Assembly (NCBI RefSeq): GCF_000735195.1 | Contig: NZ_JPIM01000050.1 | Coordinates: forward strand, 1-32,889 | Source of the DNA: Chloroflexus sp. MS-G | GTDB taxonomy: Bacteria > Chloroflexota > Chloroflexia > Chloroflexales > Chloroflexaceae | Length of the DNA stretch: 32,889 bases | Direction: 5' to 3' | In this document: positions 17,195 through 26,304 of the stretch, one piece after another | How the letters are laid out: each line of letters starts with the position of its first letter | How positions within the stretch are numbered: position 1 is the first letter of the stretch | Translations under genes and position numbers: made by a program | Notes under the pieces: model-generated | The model's input: only the letters and a program-made list of their open reading frames with translations | What the model was told of the DNA's origin: nothing | Databases searched by the model: none

Positions 17195-18973
17195 CTACGA
17201 CAGATACGGGGCAAACAGCTCCTTCAGCAGATACAACTGATCGGCAAACTTGCTACGGATTGTTTTCCGATACCCCATCAATCGTTCAGCCTGAAACCGT
17301 CGCTGCCAGATTGCCTGGGCAAATTGATCATCTTCAATCAGACCACGAAGTTTCAGAAAAGCGTAAAAGTTCTTTAGCGAATGACACATCGCACGCACCC
17401 ACTCTTTGGAAACGTGACTGTTGTGGTAGGGGTAATAGTAGAACAGAAACTCATCAAGCGTGGCGTAATCACCGGCATCGAGGGCGCGATGGTAGAACGT
17501 GGCGAGAAAATTCGCATACGGCTGAAGAGAACGGGCATACGAAAGAGCTGTGCTGCGTTTTCTTCCCGTTTCCTGGAGATAACTCAAGTAGAGATTCATC
17601 AGCTCGTGGCTGCGGTTTAACGCCTGCACCTGGAGGGCAAATTCTCGTTCGGCATCCTGCATCTCCTCTTCCCAATCGTCGTCATCGTCGTCATCCCAAT
17701 CGTCATCGTCGTCATCCCAGTCGTCATCATCATCTGCATCAAGAGCCAGATCGAATGCAGCATCGCTATTGTTGCGCATCGAAACATCAATCGAAGACGG
17801 ATACGATGTCAGATCAAGTTTCGGGAACAGATCAGGTGCCTTTACCAGAAGATAATTAAGTTGCGAACTCAAGATCGTCTCAGCTTCTGCCGGCGAAGCA
17901 TTGCTCAGACGCTGTTGCACATCGGGAGGCAAGACTTCGCGCAGACGTGCACTGATATGAGCAAAGAGATCGTTCAGCTTCAGCTCTTCGATCATCAGTT
18001 CGTCATCTTCGTCTGACATGGATGAAATCCGGCTCAACGTACCGTCCCAAACGCCGGCCTGTCTGTCTTGCTCGCGCGAACGTTGAATCTCCTGTTTCAA
18101 TTCAGCTATGTCCTGCAAAAGTGCAGCATCTTGTGGTTTCGACACAGCAGAAGAGGCGGTTACCCGAGCAGTAGGACGGGATATATTTCTGTCTGTCGTC
18201 AACAACTGCAATACCTTTCTGTCGTTGATGATGGTGCCGGTTTCATCAAGGAACAACCGGTCATGTTCTTCTAACAGATGTTGCCATGGACGGCCGGGGT
18301 AAGAAGTTCGCCATGGGGCGCGAGCAATCACCGGCAACACGACAGCCGCAGCCCAAACACCTGTTCCGCCAAGACTGTCGAACTGCTCAACGATGGCTTG
18401 CAGAAATGCCTGATCTTGCCCGGCAACAGCCTGGGCCTGGAATGCGGCAGCCGGTTCATACGAGAGGTATAAATGCTGCTCAATCTCGTTGTGAGACCGG
18501 CGATAGCGAATTTCAACCAAAATACTATCACCTTCACCAAAACGATGGCGTTTAAACCACTGCTGAAGTTGCAAATGTAAGGATGCAGTCCAGGGAAATA
18601 GCTGAAAATTCCTGCCAATCTGGATCATTTCACCCTGTTCATCGTAAATGAACGGTTGGTGATCTGGGTGAAAAAACGGTACCAGATGCTTTACCGATAA
18701 CAAACCAGAAGTGATCTCTGCCGGTTGTGGCCAGCATCGAAAACGCACACCGTCCAAAGCTACCGGCAAAGACAGGTATTGGTTTCGATGGATACGTACC
18801 CAACTCACTTGTGAGGCATGCAATCTTAGATGATTACGGAGTGAATTTTCTGCGTAATTAGTCGCCCATCGCTTATTAATGAGATCACGAAGTTGCGATA
18901 AACTTACCGGTTGTGTAATCTCGGCAGCTAATATTGTCAATGCTTTGGCAATGGTGATTTCTTTTTCGCTCAT
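17195..18973 (-). CDS. Uncharacterised protein: HTH-like N-terminus, aspartate/tryptophan tract, recombinase-like helical C-terminus
   Basis: I do not recognise this 592-residue protein. Residues 1-70 look like a winged-helix or HTH domain (VSLSQLRDLINKRW and a following basic wing). Residues 80-290 form a mixed region rich in aromatic residues. A charged coiled-coil-like stretch lies near 290-315. Residues 412-437 are an acidic tract of aspartates interrupted by single tryptophans and ending in glutamates. Residues 455-545 resemble the SAM-like, DNA-binding N-terminal domain of tyrosine recombinases, but no catalytic recombinase domain follows. The ATG at 18973 with AAAGGA upstream is preferred to an in-frame GTG at 18994. 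It converges on the membrane NTPase gene. A DNA-associated role is plausible but unproven. Confidence 0.75.
   Translation of the reverse strand: MSEKEITIAKALTILAAEITQPVSLSQLRDLINKRWATNYAENSLRNHLRLHASQVSWVRIHRNQYLSLPVALDGVRFRCWPQPAEITSGLLSVKHLVPFFHPDHQPFIYDEQGEMIQIGRNFQLFPWTASLHLQLQQWFKRHRFGEGDSILVEIRYRRSHNEIEQHLYLSYEPAAAFQAQAVAGQDQAFLQAIVEQFDSLGGTGVWAAAVVLPVIARAPWRTSYPGRPWQHLLEEHDRLFLDETGTIINDRKVLQLLTTDRNISRPTARVTASSAVSKPQDAALLQDIAELKQEIQRSREQDRQAGVWDGTLSRISSMSDEDDELMIEELKLNDLFAHISARLREVLPPDVQQRLSNASPAEAETILSSQLNYLLVKAPDLFPKLDLTSYPSSIDVSMRNNSDAAFDLALDADDDDDWDDDDDDWDDDDDDDWEEEMQDAEREFALQVQALNRSHELMNLYLSYLQETGRKRSTALSYARSLQPYANFLATFYHRALDAGDYATLDEFLFYYYPYHNSHVSKEWVRAMCHSLKNFYAFLKLRGLIEDDQFAQAIWQRRFQAERLMGYRKTIRSKFADQLYLLKELFAPYLS
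17663..17740 (-). repeat. Low-complexity tract encoding D5W-D6W-D7W-E3
   Basis: GAT/GAC codons in runs of five, six and seven are each followed by a TGG, then three glutamate codons. Mixed synonymous codons argue against a very recent pure trinucleotide expansion. The stepwise increase in run length and the single Trp after each run are unusual. It occupies residues 412-437 of the host protein. Confidence 0.85.
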
Positions 18974-19037
18974 AGTGATTTTTATCCTTTCCACGCAACA
19001 GGTTGGGAGACGATCTTGTGGATAGCGCTACCAATGC

Positions 19038-19958
19038 TCATTGTAACACAAGCGGGGCACTGGCCCCTGATGGACCCCAGCTGGCAAATAATTCGGGATG
19101 GATAAGCGTTGCCAGTAACTCGAGGCTATCAACAATCCGTGGGCCAGGGCGGCTGAAATAGGCATTGGCATCTACGGCAAAGACGTTCCCTGTCCGTACT
19201 GCGGGAAGCGCAGACCAGCCAGCGCGCTGGGGTAGTAGAGCAGTTGCTTCTGCAAGAGTTCGTTCGAGGGTAAAACCGCAGGGCATCAAGATGATGACTT
19301 CAGGTGCAGCGGCGATTACGTCCGGCCACGATAGCCGTCGTGAACGTTCACCGGCCGCTGCCAGCACCGATTGCCCACCGGCAATGGCGATTAGCTCCGG
19401 CACCCAATGTCCGGCGCTGAATACCGGATCGAGCCACTCGATCCCTAATACCCGTGGCCGATGGCTGGCCTGAGCGGCTGTCGTCCGCACTCGTTCTACC
19501 CGCAGCGTTAGATCATTGACCAATTGGGCTGCCCGTTCACTCACGCCCAAAGCCCGACCAATGGCTTTAATGGCGCCAAAGATACCGGCCAGATCGGTTG
19601 GCTCAAAAGATAGAACCTGTGTCGCTGCATCGGCCACAGCAGCTTCCACCTGGCGCAACGGTACTGCACAAACATCACAGAGGGCCTGGGTCAGAATAAT
19701 GTCGGGCTGCAATGCTGATAACAACTCCATATCGAGCTGGTAAATTGACAAATCGCTCCGCGTCCGCTCGCGAATGGCTGTATCAATGTCAGATGAAGAG
19801 GCTGTTTCTGGCAGATCGAGCAAGCTACGGGTTACAACGGGCAATGTGCGAACTTCCGGCGGGTAATCACATTCGTGGGTCACGGCAACCAGATGTTCGC
19901 CGAGGCCTAACGCACAAACGATTTCAGTTGTTCCTGGAAGTAATGAGGCGATTCGCAT
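19038..19958 (-). CDS. BtuF-like (Peripla_BP_2) cobalamin/iron-chelate binding protein, apparently cytosolic
   Basis: The 306-residue protein belongs to the periplasmic-binding-protein 2 fold used by vitamin B12 and siderophore ABC importers. The start MRIASLLPGTTEIVCALGLGEHLVAVTH is the typical first domain and the ALQPDIILTQALCDVCAVP segment lines the binding cleft. The second domain follows a long helix at about 140-170. Neither the chosen ATG nor the longer GTG start at 20003 gives a signal peptide or lipobox, so export is not supported. The CDVC pair and the HECDYP motif could bind metal or cobalt. No permease or ATPase of a B12 importer is adjacent. The ribosome-binding site is weak. 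Confidence 0.82.
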   Translation of the reverse strand: MRIASLLPGTTEIVCALGLGEHLVAVTHECDYPPEVRTLPVVTRSLLDLPETASSSDIDTAIRERTRSDLSIYQLDMELLSALQPDIILTQALCDVCAVPLRQVEAAVADAATQVLSFEPTDLAGIFGAIKAIGRALGVSERAAQLVNDLTLRVERVRTTAAQASHRPRVLGIEWLDPVFSAGHWVPELIAIAGGQSVLAAAGERSRRLSWPDVIAAAPEVIILMPCGFTLERTLAEATALLPQRAGWSALPAVRTGNVFAVDANAYFSRPGPRIVDSLELLATLIHPELFASWGPSGASAPLVLQ

Positions 19959-20397
19959 AGTGTTTCGCTCGCTATGGGAATATCTCTTGCTACAGGGTAG
20001 CACCCGAAAATGTCGCTGTCAAGGAAGCAAGAGAGCAAATAGCATTGACGTTCTCAGCTTCGGGTCACCGTTAATGACCGGACAATGCCATCGTAGGGCA
20101 GAACCAACGAATCGCACACATCTGCCGTCGCTTCCTCTCCACTCCTGCAATCACCGCGATGCGCGGGTTGGATGCCCGCGTTGGGTGATAGGTGATGGGA
20201 AGGCATTGCCCGCTTTCGACGTCGGCAGGAGGGGTGTCCCTGGCGTGCGCTGACGGGTATGGTCGCGTATCAATGCGGAACCCGGCAGCAGATCACTGTA
20301 AGAGCCTGAACAAAAACCCAGATTTCTCATTGGGAACGTACCGTACCCGCGCAACCATTGCGTGAGGTATTGCCAACATGCCGCCAACTACGCTCCG

Positions 20398-20440
20398 TCC
20401 CCTCCCTTCCTCGCCCCGCTTGGGAAAGGAAGGGGAGGCT
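20398..20440. repeat. GC-rich imperfect hairpin
   Basis: A CCCCTCCCTTCC arm pairs imperfectly with GGAAGGGGAGG across a short GC-rich loop. It is followed by GGTGAGAG, the complement of the CTCACC motif found beside the hairpin at 6799-6832. Confidence 0.5.
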
Positions 20441-20463
20441 GGAGGGAAGGTGAGAGCACCAAC

Positions 20464-20511
20464 CATCTCCCCTCCTCGCCCCGTGTGGGAGCGGAAGGGG
20501 CTGGGGAGATG
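20464..20511. repeat. GC-rich hairpin with 9-bp perfect terminal stem
   Basis: CATCTCCCC at 20464-20472 pairs perfectly with GGGGAGATG at 20503-20511, and the interior can extend the pairing partly. Its position about 45 bp beyond the pyruvate kinase stop means it could help end that transcript, but there is no T-run on the minus strand, so it is listed as a repeat. Confidence 0.6.
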
Positions 20512-20556
20512 ATGAGGGGGCGCTAATTCATCGATCACGCTCTTAGCCGCCTCTCG

Positions 20557-21981
20557 CTACTCGACAGTAATGACCTTCAAGAAATTGGTTGGCCCGTAGC
20601 GATACACCGGATGACCACCGCTCAACACAATCAGATCGCCACGCTGGACAATCCCCATATCGCGCATGTGGCGAACAATCTGCTGCTCAAGTTCATCAAG
20701 CCGATCACGGGCTTCAATCACAATAGGAGTCACACCCCAATAAAGACTGGTGCGGCGTGCCGTCTCTTCAGAAGGGCAGAAGGCAAGGATCGGTACCTGC
20801 GGGCGATAGTGAGATACTAATCTCGCACTGGCTCCGCTCTGGGTAAGAACGACAATAAAACGCACCGGTAACGCATTGGCAATGGTGCAGGCAGCCGCAG
20901 CGATTGCCCGTGGGGTTGATTGGGCAGTGGTAATCTCCCAGCGTGGCGATGTTGAATGCGGACTACCGATCAATGAATCCTCGACGGCATCGGCAATCAG
21001 TGCCATCATTTGCACTGCTTCAATCGGATAGGCGCCAGCAGCCGTCTCGCCACTCAACATGACTGCATCGGTGCCATCGAGGATAGCATTGGCAACATCA
21101 CTGGCCTCTGCCCGCGTCGGACGTGGGTTGTGAATCATCGACTCGAGCATCTGGGTAGCCGTAATGACCGGCAACATAGCCCGATTGGCAGCCGCAATAA
21201 TCTGCTTTTGCACAATGGGCACGCGCTCTGGTGGCATCTCAACACCCAGATCACCGCGCGCCACCATAATACCGTCAGCCTCAGCCAGAATCTCTGGTAG
21301 CACATCGAGTGCTTCAGGACGCTCGATCTTGGCGATCACGGGTGTTTGCTTGCCTGCCCGCCGAATAAATTCCTTCACTTCCCGAACATCGCTGGCCCGC
21401 CTGACAAACGAGAGTGCAACATAGTCAACACCCTGTTCGAGACCAAAGGCGAGATCGACGAAATCTTTCTCGGTTGCGGCCGGCGCACTCACCCGCACGC
21501 CTGGCAGATTGATCCCCTGATGTTCGCGCAAACGGCCACCGTGAACAACTTCCGTTTCAACCTCGGTGTCGGTATGACCGATAACGACTAACTCAATGAG
21601 ACCGTCAGAGAGTAGAATCCGATCACGTGGCCGCACATCGAGCGGTAGCGCACGATACGTCGTGCTGACTCGGTTGGCGTTCCCGACGATTGGCTCGGTT
21701 GTAATGACAAAGCGCTGTCCGGCCACCAGTTCAACCGGTTGTCCGTTTTCAAGCGGGCCGGTACGAATTTTCGGCCCTTGTAAATCTTGCAAAATTGCCA
21801 CGTGCCGGCCGGCCTCTGCTGCGGCCCGACGTACCATCGCAATCCGTGCCGCGTGTTCGGCATGCGTTCCGTGCGAAAAGTTGAGACGTGCAACATTCAT
21901 ACCGGCTCGAATCAAGCCGGCGATCCGCTCAGGGGTGCTGGTCGCCGGACCCAGAGTAGCAACAATTTTCGTGCGACGCAT
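20557..21981 (-). CDS. pyk: Pyruvate kinase
   Basis: This glycolytic enzyme converts phosphoenolpyruvate and ADP to pyruvate and ATP. The 474-residue protein shows RRTKIVATLGPATS at the N-terminus, LNFSHGTHAEH, the B-domain over about 70-170, KIERPEAL with the catalytic lysine, MVARGDLGVEMP with metal ligands, and the signature TATQMLESMIHNPRPTRAE. A C-terminal allosteric domain follows (SGASARLVSHYRPQVPILAF). Length is standard and no C-terminal PEP-utiliser extension is present. The ATG at 21981 is chosen for the conserved N-terminus, although the GGAG upstream is only three bases away; an in-frame GTG lies three codons earlier. It is monocistronic by spacing. Confidence 0.95.
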   Translation of the reverse strand: MRRTKIVATLGPATSTPERIAGLIRAGMNVARLNFSHGTHAEHAARIAMVRRAAAEAGRHVAILQDLQGPKIRTGPLENGQPVELVAGQRFVITTEPIVGNANRVSTTYRALPLDVRPRDRILLSDGLIELVVIGHTDTEVETEVVHGGRLREHQGINLPGVRVSAPAATEKDFVDLAFGLEQGVDYVALSFVRRASDVREVKEFIRRAGKQTPVIAKIERPEALDVLPEILAEADGIMVARGDLGVEMPPERVPIVQKQIIAAANRAMLPVITATQMLESMIHNPRPTRAEASDVANAILDGTDAVMLSGETAAGAYPIEAVQMMALIADAVEDSLIGSPHSTSPRWEITTAQSTPRAIAAAACTIANALPVRFIVVLTQSGASARLVSHYRPQVPILAFCPSEETARRTSLYWGVTPIVIEARDRLDELEQQIVRHMRDMGIVQRGDLIVLSGGHPVYRYGPTNFLKVITVE

Positions 21982-22282
21982 ATACTCCACGTTTCACTAT
22001 CGCTGCCCTGCCAGCATTGCGCTGAGTCAATGAGACCGATCTGTGCGACTGACAGCTCGTGTGCCATCACGCTGATTCCTCACCTCATTGGGGAAGTGGG
22101 ATGCAAGGTGAGAGAGTGAGAATGCTGCCCTGCCTCATCGGCTGCAACCTGCACCCACTGTTTCGCTAGCGGTCATCATTGACGAGAAACACCACCTGAC
22201 GGGCAGCCGCCCATCACTTGTGTATCACTGCGAGTATATGCCAGTCTGCCGATTTGTGCAAGGTTGTCAACGCAACAGTTGC
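21982..22282. other. Intergenic region between comEA and pyk
   Basis: No gene is supported in these 301 bp. A CTCACCT/AGGTGAG inverted pair (22079-22085 and 22106-22112) resembles the flanks of the GC-rich hairpin repeats elsewhere in the window. The promoter of pyruvate kinase should be here but no clear hexamers were found. Confidence 0.55.
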
Positions 22283-22906
22283 TTATGGCCCAACCGTCAC
22301 AAGCGGCGCAATCTGAGCAAACAGCTTCTCGCCGATCCCCCTTACCTCTCGTAGCTCATCAATACTCTGATATGGCCCTTTGGTGTTGCGCCGCTCGATG
22401 ATTCGTGCCGCCAATGCCGCACCAATACCGGGCAATTCTTCCAAATCGGCTGCGCTTGCCTGATTCAGATTGAGTAAGCCAGCGCCAGATTGATCATTGG
22501 CTGGCAGAGACAAGACCGTTTCACCCACAAATGGAACACGAATGTGATCACCATCGCGCACCGGCGCCGCCAGATTGAGGCCACTGATGTCGGCCTCTGC
22601 AATCAGGCCACCTGCGGCTTGCAGCGCATCGATCACGCGCGCATTGAACGGCAAGCGGTAAACATCTGGAGCCGCAACTGCCCCCGATACGTAAACAACC
22701 GTGAGCGCGACCGTTGGAGTTGGGAGACTCAGGGTACTCTCTTCGAGCAGTGGCGCTTCTGGCGATGAAACAACGGCCCGAAGTTCTGGCCCAAACGCGA
22801 TCAAGAAACCGCCGACTATGGCACAAATAAGCGCCAGTAACCGTCTTGGCTGCCGATACCACGGTAAGCAGGAATCACGCATGTCAACGTAAGTGTCACC
22901 TTCCAT
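22283..22906 (-). CDS. comEA: ComEA-like DNA-uptake protein (SLBB plus helix-hairpin-helix)
   Basis: The 207-residue protein has one N-terminal membrane helix (LLALICAIVGGFLIAFG), a threonine/proline linker, an SLBB domain at about 70-135 (VYVSGAVAAPDVYRLP) and a C-terminal double helix-hairpin-helix at about 145-205 (LNLNQASAADLEELPGIG and VRGIGEKLF). This is the layout of ComEA, the surface DNA receptor for transformation. The ATG at 22906 is chosen because GGAGGT lies seven bases upstream; that ribosome-binding site sits inside the longer frame starting at 22921. No comEC or other competence gene is adjacent. Confidence 0.9.
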   Translation of the reverse strand: MEGDTYVDMRDSCLPWYRQPRRLLALICAIVGGFLIAFGPELRAVVSSPEAPLLEESTLSLPTPTVALTVVYVSGAVAAPDVYRLPFNARVIDALQAAGGLIAEADISGLNLAAPVRDGDHIRVPFVGETVLSLPANDQSGAGLLNLNQASAADLEELPGIGAALAARIIERRNTKGPYQSIDELREVRGIGEKLFAQIAPLVTVGP

Positions 22907-23065
22907 CGCTGCGACCTCCATCGTGCATCAAGATCCGTCATATAAGAAACCGCAGAGACCACGCAAAAGTAACGCCAATTTCCAATAGAACGTTAATACT
23001 GCACTATCACGCTACAGATACCGACGTGCTACAGTATCATCAGCACAAATTCAGGAGGTGGACGT

Positions 23066-25651
23066 ATGTCCTTCAACACAAATCGATTTACGCAAAAATC
23101 ATACGAAGCGATTGCCGCCGCTCAGGCAGCGGCTGAACGTCTCGGTAATTCGGAGGTACAACCGGAACATCTGCTCTACGCCTTACTCGACCAGAGTGAC
23201 GGTGTGGTGCCACAGGTGTTGAGCAAGCTGAATATACCGGTTGGCGCCCTCAAACAACAGGTAAACAACGAAATCAGCCGCTTCCCCCGCATCAGCGGTG
23301 GTGGTGTGCAGGTACAACTCGGTTCGCGATTGCGGACAGTTCTGGTGAAAGCGCACGATGAACTGGCGCAGTTCGGTGATGAATATGTCAGTACCGAACA
23401 CTTGTTGCTGGCAATTCTCGATCATGCCGGTGGCGGCGCCGAACGAGTGCTGAAACAAGCCGGTTTAACCCGTGACAAGTTACTGATGGCACTGCGTGAA
23501 GTACGTGGCGCTCAACGGGTAACCAGTCCTAACCCCGAAAGCACCTATGCCGCACTCGAACAGTACGGTCGTGATCTAACCGAACTGGCTGCCCGTAACA
23601 AACTCGATCCGGTTATCGGGCGCGATGAAGAGATTCGGCGCGTGATCCAGATTCTGTCGCGCCGCACCAAAAACAATCCGGTGCTGATCGGCGAACCGGG
23701 CGTTGGGAAGACGGCGATTGTCGAAGGGCTAGCGCAACGGATCGTGCGTGGTGATGTGCCGGAGGCGTTGAAGAACAAACGGGTGATCGCCCTCGATCTG
23801 GGCGCCCTGATTGCCGGTGCGAAATATCGTGGCGAGTTTGAAGAGCGGTTGAAAGCCGTCTTGAAAGAGATTCAGGAGCGCGACGACATTATTCTGTTCG
23901 TCGATGAGCTGCATACGGTGGTTGGCGCCGGCGCCGCTGAGGGGGCAATGGACGCTGGCAATATGCTGAAACCTATGTTGGCCCGCGGCGAACTGCACAT
24001 GGTCGGTGCAACCACGCTCGATGAGTATCGCAAACATATCGAGAAGGATGCGGCGCTCGAACGGCGCTTCCAGCCGGTCATGGTTGATCCTCCGTCGGTC
24101 GAAGATACCATATCGATTTTGCGTGGTCTCAAAGAGCGCTACGAAACCCATCACGGTGTGCGGATTACCGACGGGGCACTCATCGCAGCGGCAATGCTCT
24201 CGGATCGATATATTTCCGACCGCTTCTTACCGGATAAGGCGATTGACCTGATCGACGAAGCGGCGGCCCGTCTCCGCATGGAGATTACTTCTGATCCGCA
24301 AGAACTCGACGATCTCAAGCGGCGGATCATGCAACTGGAGATCGAGCGTGAGGCGCTACGTAAAGAGAAAGATCAGGCCAGTAAAGAGCGACTTGAGAAG
24401 CTCGAACAGGAACTGGCTAATTTGCGTGAGCAGCGTTCTGCGCTTGAAGCCCAGATTCAACGTGAACGGCAAGAACTAGAGCGTATCCAGCAAATTAAGG
24501 AGAAGATTGAACAAACCCGTGCTGCTATCGAGCAGGCCCAACGCCAATACGATTACAACAAAGCGGCTGAATTACAATACGGTACGCTGGTTGGTCTTGA
24601 ACGTGAATTGCAGGCTGCCGAAGCGCAACTGGGTACCCAGAATCGATTGTTGCGTCAGGAGGTCACCGAAACCGACATCGCCGAGATTGTCTCGAAGTGG
24701 ACCGGCATCCCAGTTACCAAACTGCTCGAAGGCGAACTGGAGAAGCTGGTGCACATGGAAGAGCGTCTCCACCAGCGCGTTGTTGGGCAAGATGAGGCAG
24801 TCACTGCCGTATCGAATGCCATCCGACGCGCTCGTGCCGGCCTTCAGGACCCGAACCGTCCGTTGGGGAGCTTCCTCTTCCTCGGCCCAACCGGAGTTGG
24901 TAAGACCGAGCTGGCCCGTGCTTTGGCTGAATTCCTCTTCGACGACGAACAGGCGATGATCCGCATCGATATGTCGGAGTACATGGAAAAGCACTCCGTT
25001 GCCCGTCTGATCGGTGCGCCACCTGGCTACGTCGGCTATGATGAGGGTGGACAGTTGACCGAAGCCGTGCGCCGCAAACCGTACAGTGTTGTGCTGTTCG
25101 ATGAGATTGAAAAGGCGCACCCCGATGTCTTCAACGTCTTGCTCCAGGTGCTTGACGATGGTCGGTTAACCGATGGGCAAGGGCGAGTGGTAAACTTCAA
25201 GAACACGGTCATCATTATGACCAGCAACATTGCCAGCGCAACGATCCAGGAGCTGACCCGTGCGGGTGCTGGGCAGAGCGAAATCCGGGCGGCAGTGATG
25301 GAAGAGTTGCGCAGCGTGCTCCGACCGGAGTTCTTGAACCGGATCGATGAAGTGATCGTCTTCTCGCCGCTCAGCCGCGAGCATATCGACCAGATCGTCG
25401 AGATTCAGATCAACCGACTGCGCAAACTGCTTGCCGACCGCAAGCTCAATCTGACGCTGACCGATGAGGCACGAGCGCAGTTGGCTGCCGAGGGGTACGA
25501 CCCGGTGTACGGTGCACGACCACTCAAGCGGGTCATTCAACAGCGCATCCAGAACCCACTGGCGCTGCAACTACTCCAGGGGGCCTTCCCCGAAGGAAGC
25601 ACGATTGTGGTCGATGTCGAAGGCAACAACTTCGTGTTCCGCCGCGGTTAA
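23066..25651 (+). CDS. clpB: ATP-dependent disaggregase ClpB
   Basis: The hexameric AAA+ chaperone extracts and refolds aggregated proteins together with DnaK. The 861-residue protein has a double Clp-N domain (about 1-145), a first AAA domain with Walker A GEPGVGKT at 209-216, and a long charged coiled-coil middle domain at about 410-530. The presence of the middle domain separates ClpB from ClpA and ClpC. The second AAA domain has Walker A GPTGVGKT at 607-614, followed by the C-terminal small domain ending near the [14 protein letters not shown] segment. AGGAGGTGG gives a strong ribosome-binding site. I found no CIRCE element in the 159 bp upstream. A strong hairpin terminator follows. Confidence 0.97.
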   Translation: MSFNTNRFTQKSYEAIAAAQAAAERLGNSEVQPEHLLYALLDQSDGVVPQVLSKLNIPVGALKQQVNNEISRFPRISGGGVQVQLGSRLRTVLVKAHDELAQFGDEYVSTEHLLLAILDHAGGGAERVLKQAGLTRDKLLMALREVRGAQRVTSPNPESTYAALEQYGRDLTELAARNKLDPVIGRDEEIRRVIQILSRRTKNNPVLIGEPGVGKTAIVEGLAQRIVRGDVPEALKNKRVIALDLGALIAGAKYRGEFEERLKAVLKEIQERDDIILFVDELHTVVGAGAAEGAMDAGNMLKPMLARGELHMVGATTLDEYRKHIEKDAALERRFQPVMVDPPSVEDTISILRGLKERYETHHGVRITDGALIAAAMLSDRYISDRFLPDKAIDLIDEAAARLRMEITSDPQELDDLKRRIMQLEIEREALRKEKDQASKERLEKLEQELANLREQRSALEAQIQRERQELERIQQIKEKIEQTRAAIEQAQRQYDYNKAAELQYGTLVGLERELQAAEAQLGTQNRLLRQEVTETDIAEIVSKWTGIPVTKLLEGELEKLVHMEERLHQRVVGQDEAVTAVSNAIRRARAGLQDPNRPLGSFLFLGPTGVGKTELARALAEFLFDDEQAMIRIDMSEYMEKHSVARLIGAPPGYVGYDEGGQLTEAVRRKPYSVVLFDEIEKAHPDVFNVLLQVLDDGRLTDGQGRVVNFKNTVIIMTSNIASATIQELTRAGAGQSEIRAAVMEELRSVLRPEFLNRIDEVIVFSPLSREHIDQIVEIQINRLRKLLADRKLNLTLTDEARAQLAAEGYDPVYGARPLKRVIQQRIQNPLALQLLQGAFPEGSTIVVDVEGNNFVFRRG

Positions 25652-25670
25652 TAACCCGACCGCATACGGC

Positions 25671-25704
25671 AAAGAGAGGCGAACATAACGTTTCGCCTCT
25701 CTTT
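25671..25704 (+). terminator. Intrinsic-terminator-like hairpin after clpB
   Basis: AAAGAGAGGCGAA at 25671-25683 pairs perfectly over 13 bp with TTCGCCTCTCTTT at 25692-25704 around an eight-base loop. It begins about 20 bp after the clpB stop. The U-rich part is within the 3' arm. It may also act on the minus strand at the end of the aroK transcript. Confidence 0.85.
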
Positions 25705-25753
25705 GTGTTCTGGCCCACTGCCTCTTCACTGCTGCGGGGCAGGTTGAAAAGCT

Positions 25754-26290
25754 CTACAGTCGCCCCTGACGAAGTGCCAGAATCATCTGCTGAACGACCT
25801 CTAAGGGTGTTTTGCCGTCGGTAGCGATCGTCATATCAGCTACCTCTGCATACAAAGGCATCCGCCGCACACGCAGCTCGGCCAGGCGTGCTGCGGCATC
25901 ACCGAACAACAACGGACGCTGTTCAGCATCGGCGGCAAGCCGCTGTAAAATCGTTTCATCGCTCGCGTCGAGCCAAATTACCGTTGCCTGTTCACGTAAC
26001 ATCCGGCGGTTTTCAGGCTGTAGAACAATACCGCCACCGGTTGCAATTACCTGTGTTTCCCGTAATGCTTCGGTCAGCGCAGCCGTTTCGCGGAGGCGAA
26101 ATTCTGCTTCACCGTAGGTTTGAAACAGATCGGCGACACTCATACCGGCAGCCGCAGCGATAGCGGCATCAGTGTCGTACCAGGGACAACTCAGCGCACG
26201 CGCCAGCAAACGGGCCAGCGTCGATTTACCGCACCCGCTGAGTCCTACCAAAGCGACCGGTCGCTCTAGCCAGTTTGAATCCCAGACCAT
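25754..26290 (-). CDS. aroK: Shikimate kinase
   Basis: The 178-residue kinase phosphorylates shikimate at the 3-hydroxyl in aromatic amino acid synthesis. Walker A GLSGCGKST lies near residue 16, the shikimate-binding DTDAAI follows, then FRLRETAAL with a substrate-binding arginine, the TGGGIVL motif, and the LID arginine in AEQRPLL. A longer frame upstream overlaps the transporter gene and is rejected; the ATG at 26290 has AGGAG eleven bases upstream, overlapping the transporter's TAG stop. This implies the two are translated from one transcript. No other aro genes are adjacent. Confidence 0.92.
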   Translation of the reverse strand: MVWDSNWLERPVALVGLSGCGKSTLARLLARALSCPWYDTDAAIAAAAGMSVADLFQTYGEAEFRLRETAALTEALRETQVIATGGGIVLQPENRRMLREQATVIWLDASDETILQRLAADAEQRPLLFGDAAARLAELRVRRMPLYAEVADMTIATDGKTPLEVVQQMILALRQGRL

Positions 26291-26304
26291 AGATAATGCT
26301 GCTC

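Larger units (their letters stand above)
19959..20556. other. Long intergenic region with hairpin repeats
   Basis: No gene is supported in this 598-bp stretch. The right part, 20299-20545, is bounded by an 11-bp inverted repeat with one mismatch (TAAGAGCCTGA at 20299-20309, TCACGCTCTTA at 20535-20545). It encloses two GC-rich hairpins. The left part holds the BtuF-like gene's promoter region and a GCGGGTTGGATGCCCGCG-type short inverted sequence near 20161, with nothing else recognised. Confidence 0.6.

Noticed and set aside
17195..18973. Tyrosine recombinase/integrase
   Set aside because: Only a core-binding-like helical region is visible; the catalytic domain with its Arg/His/Tyr residues is absent.
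22922..23065. CIRCE heat-shock operator before clpB
   Set aside because: No TTAGCACTC-N9-GAGTGCTAA type inverted repeat is present; only a short GCTACAG direct repeat was seen.
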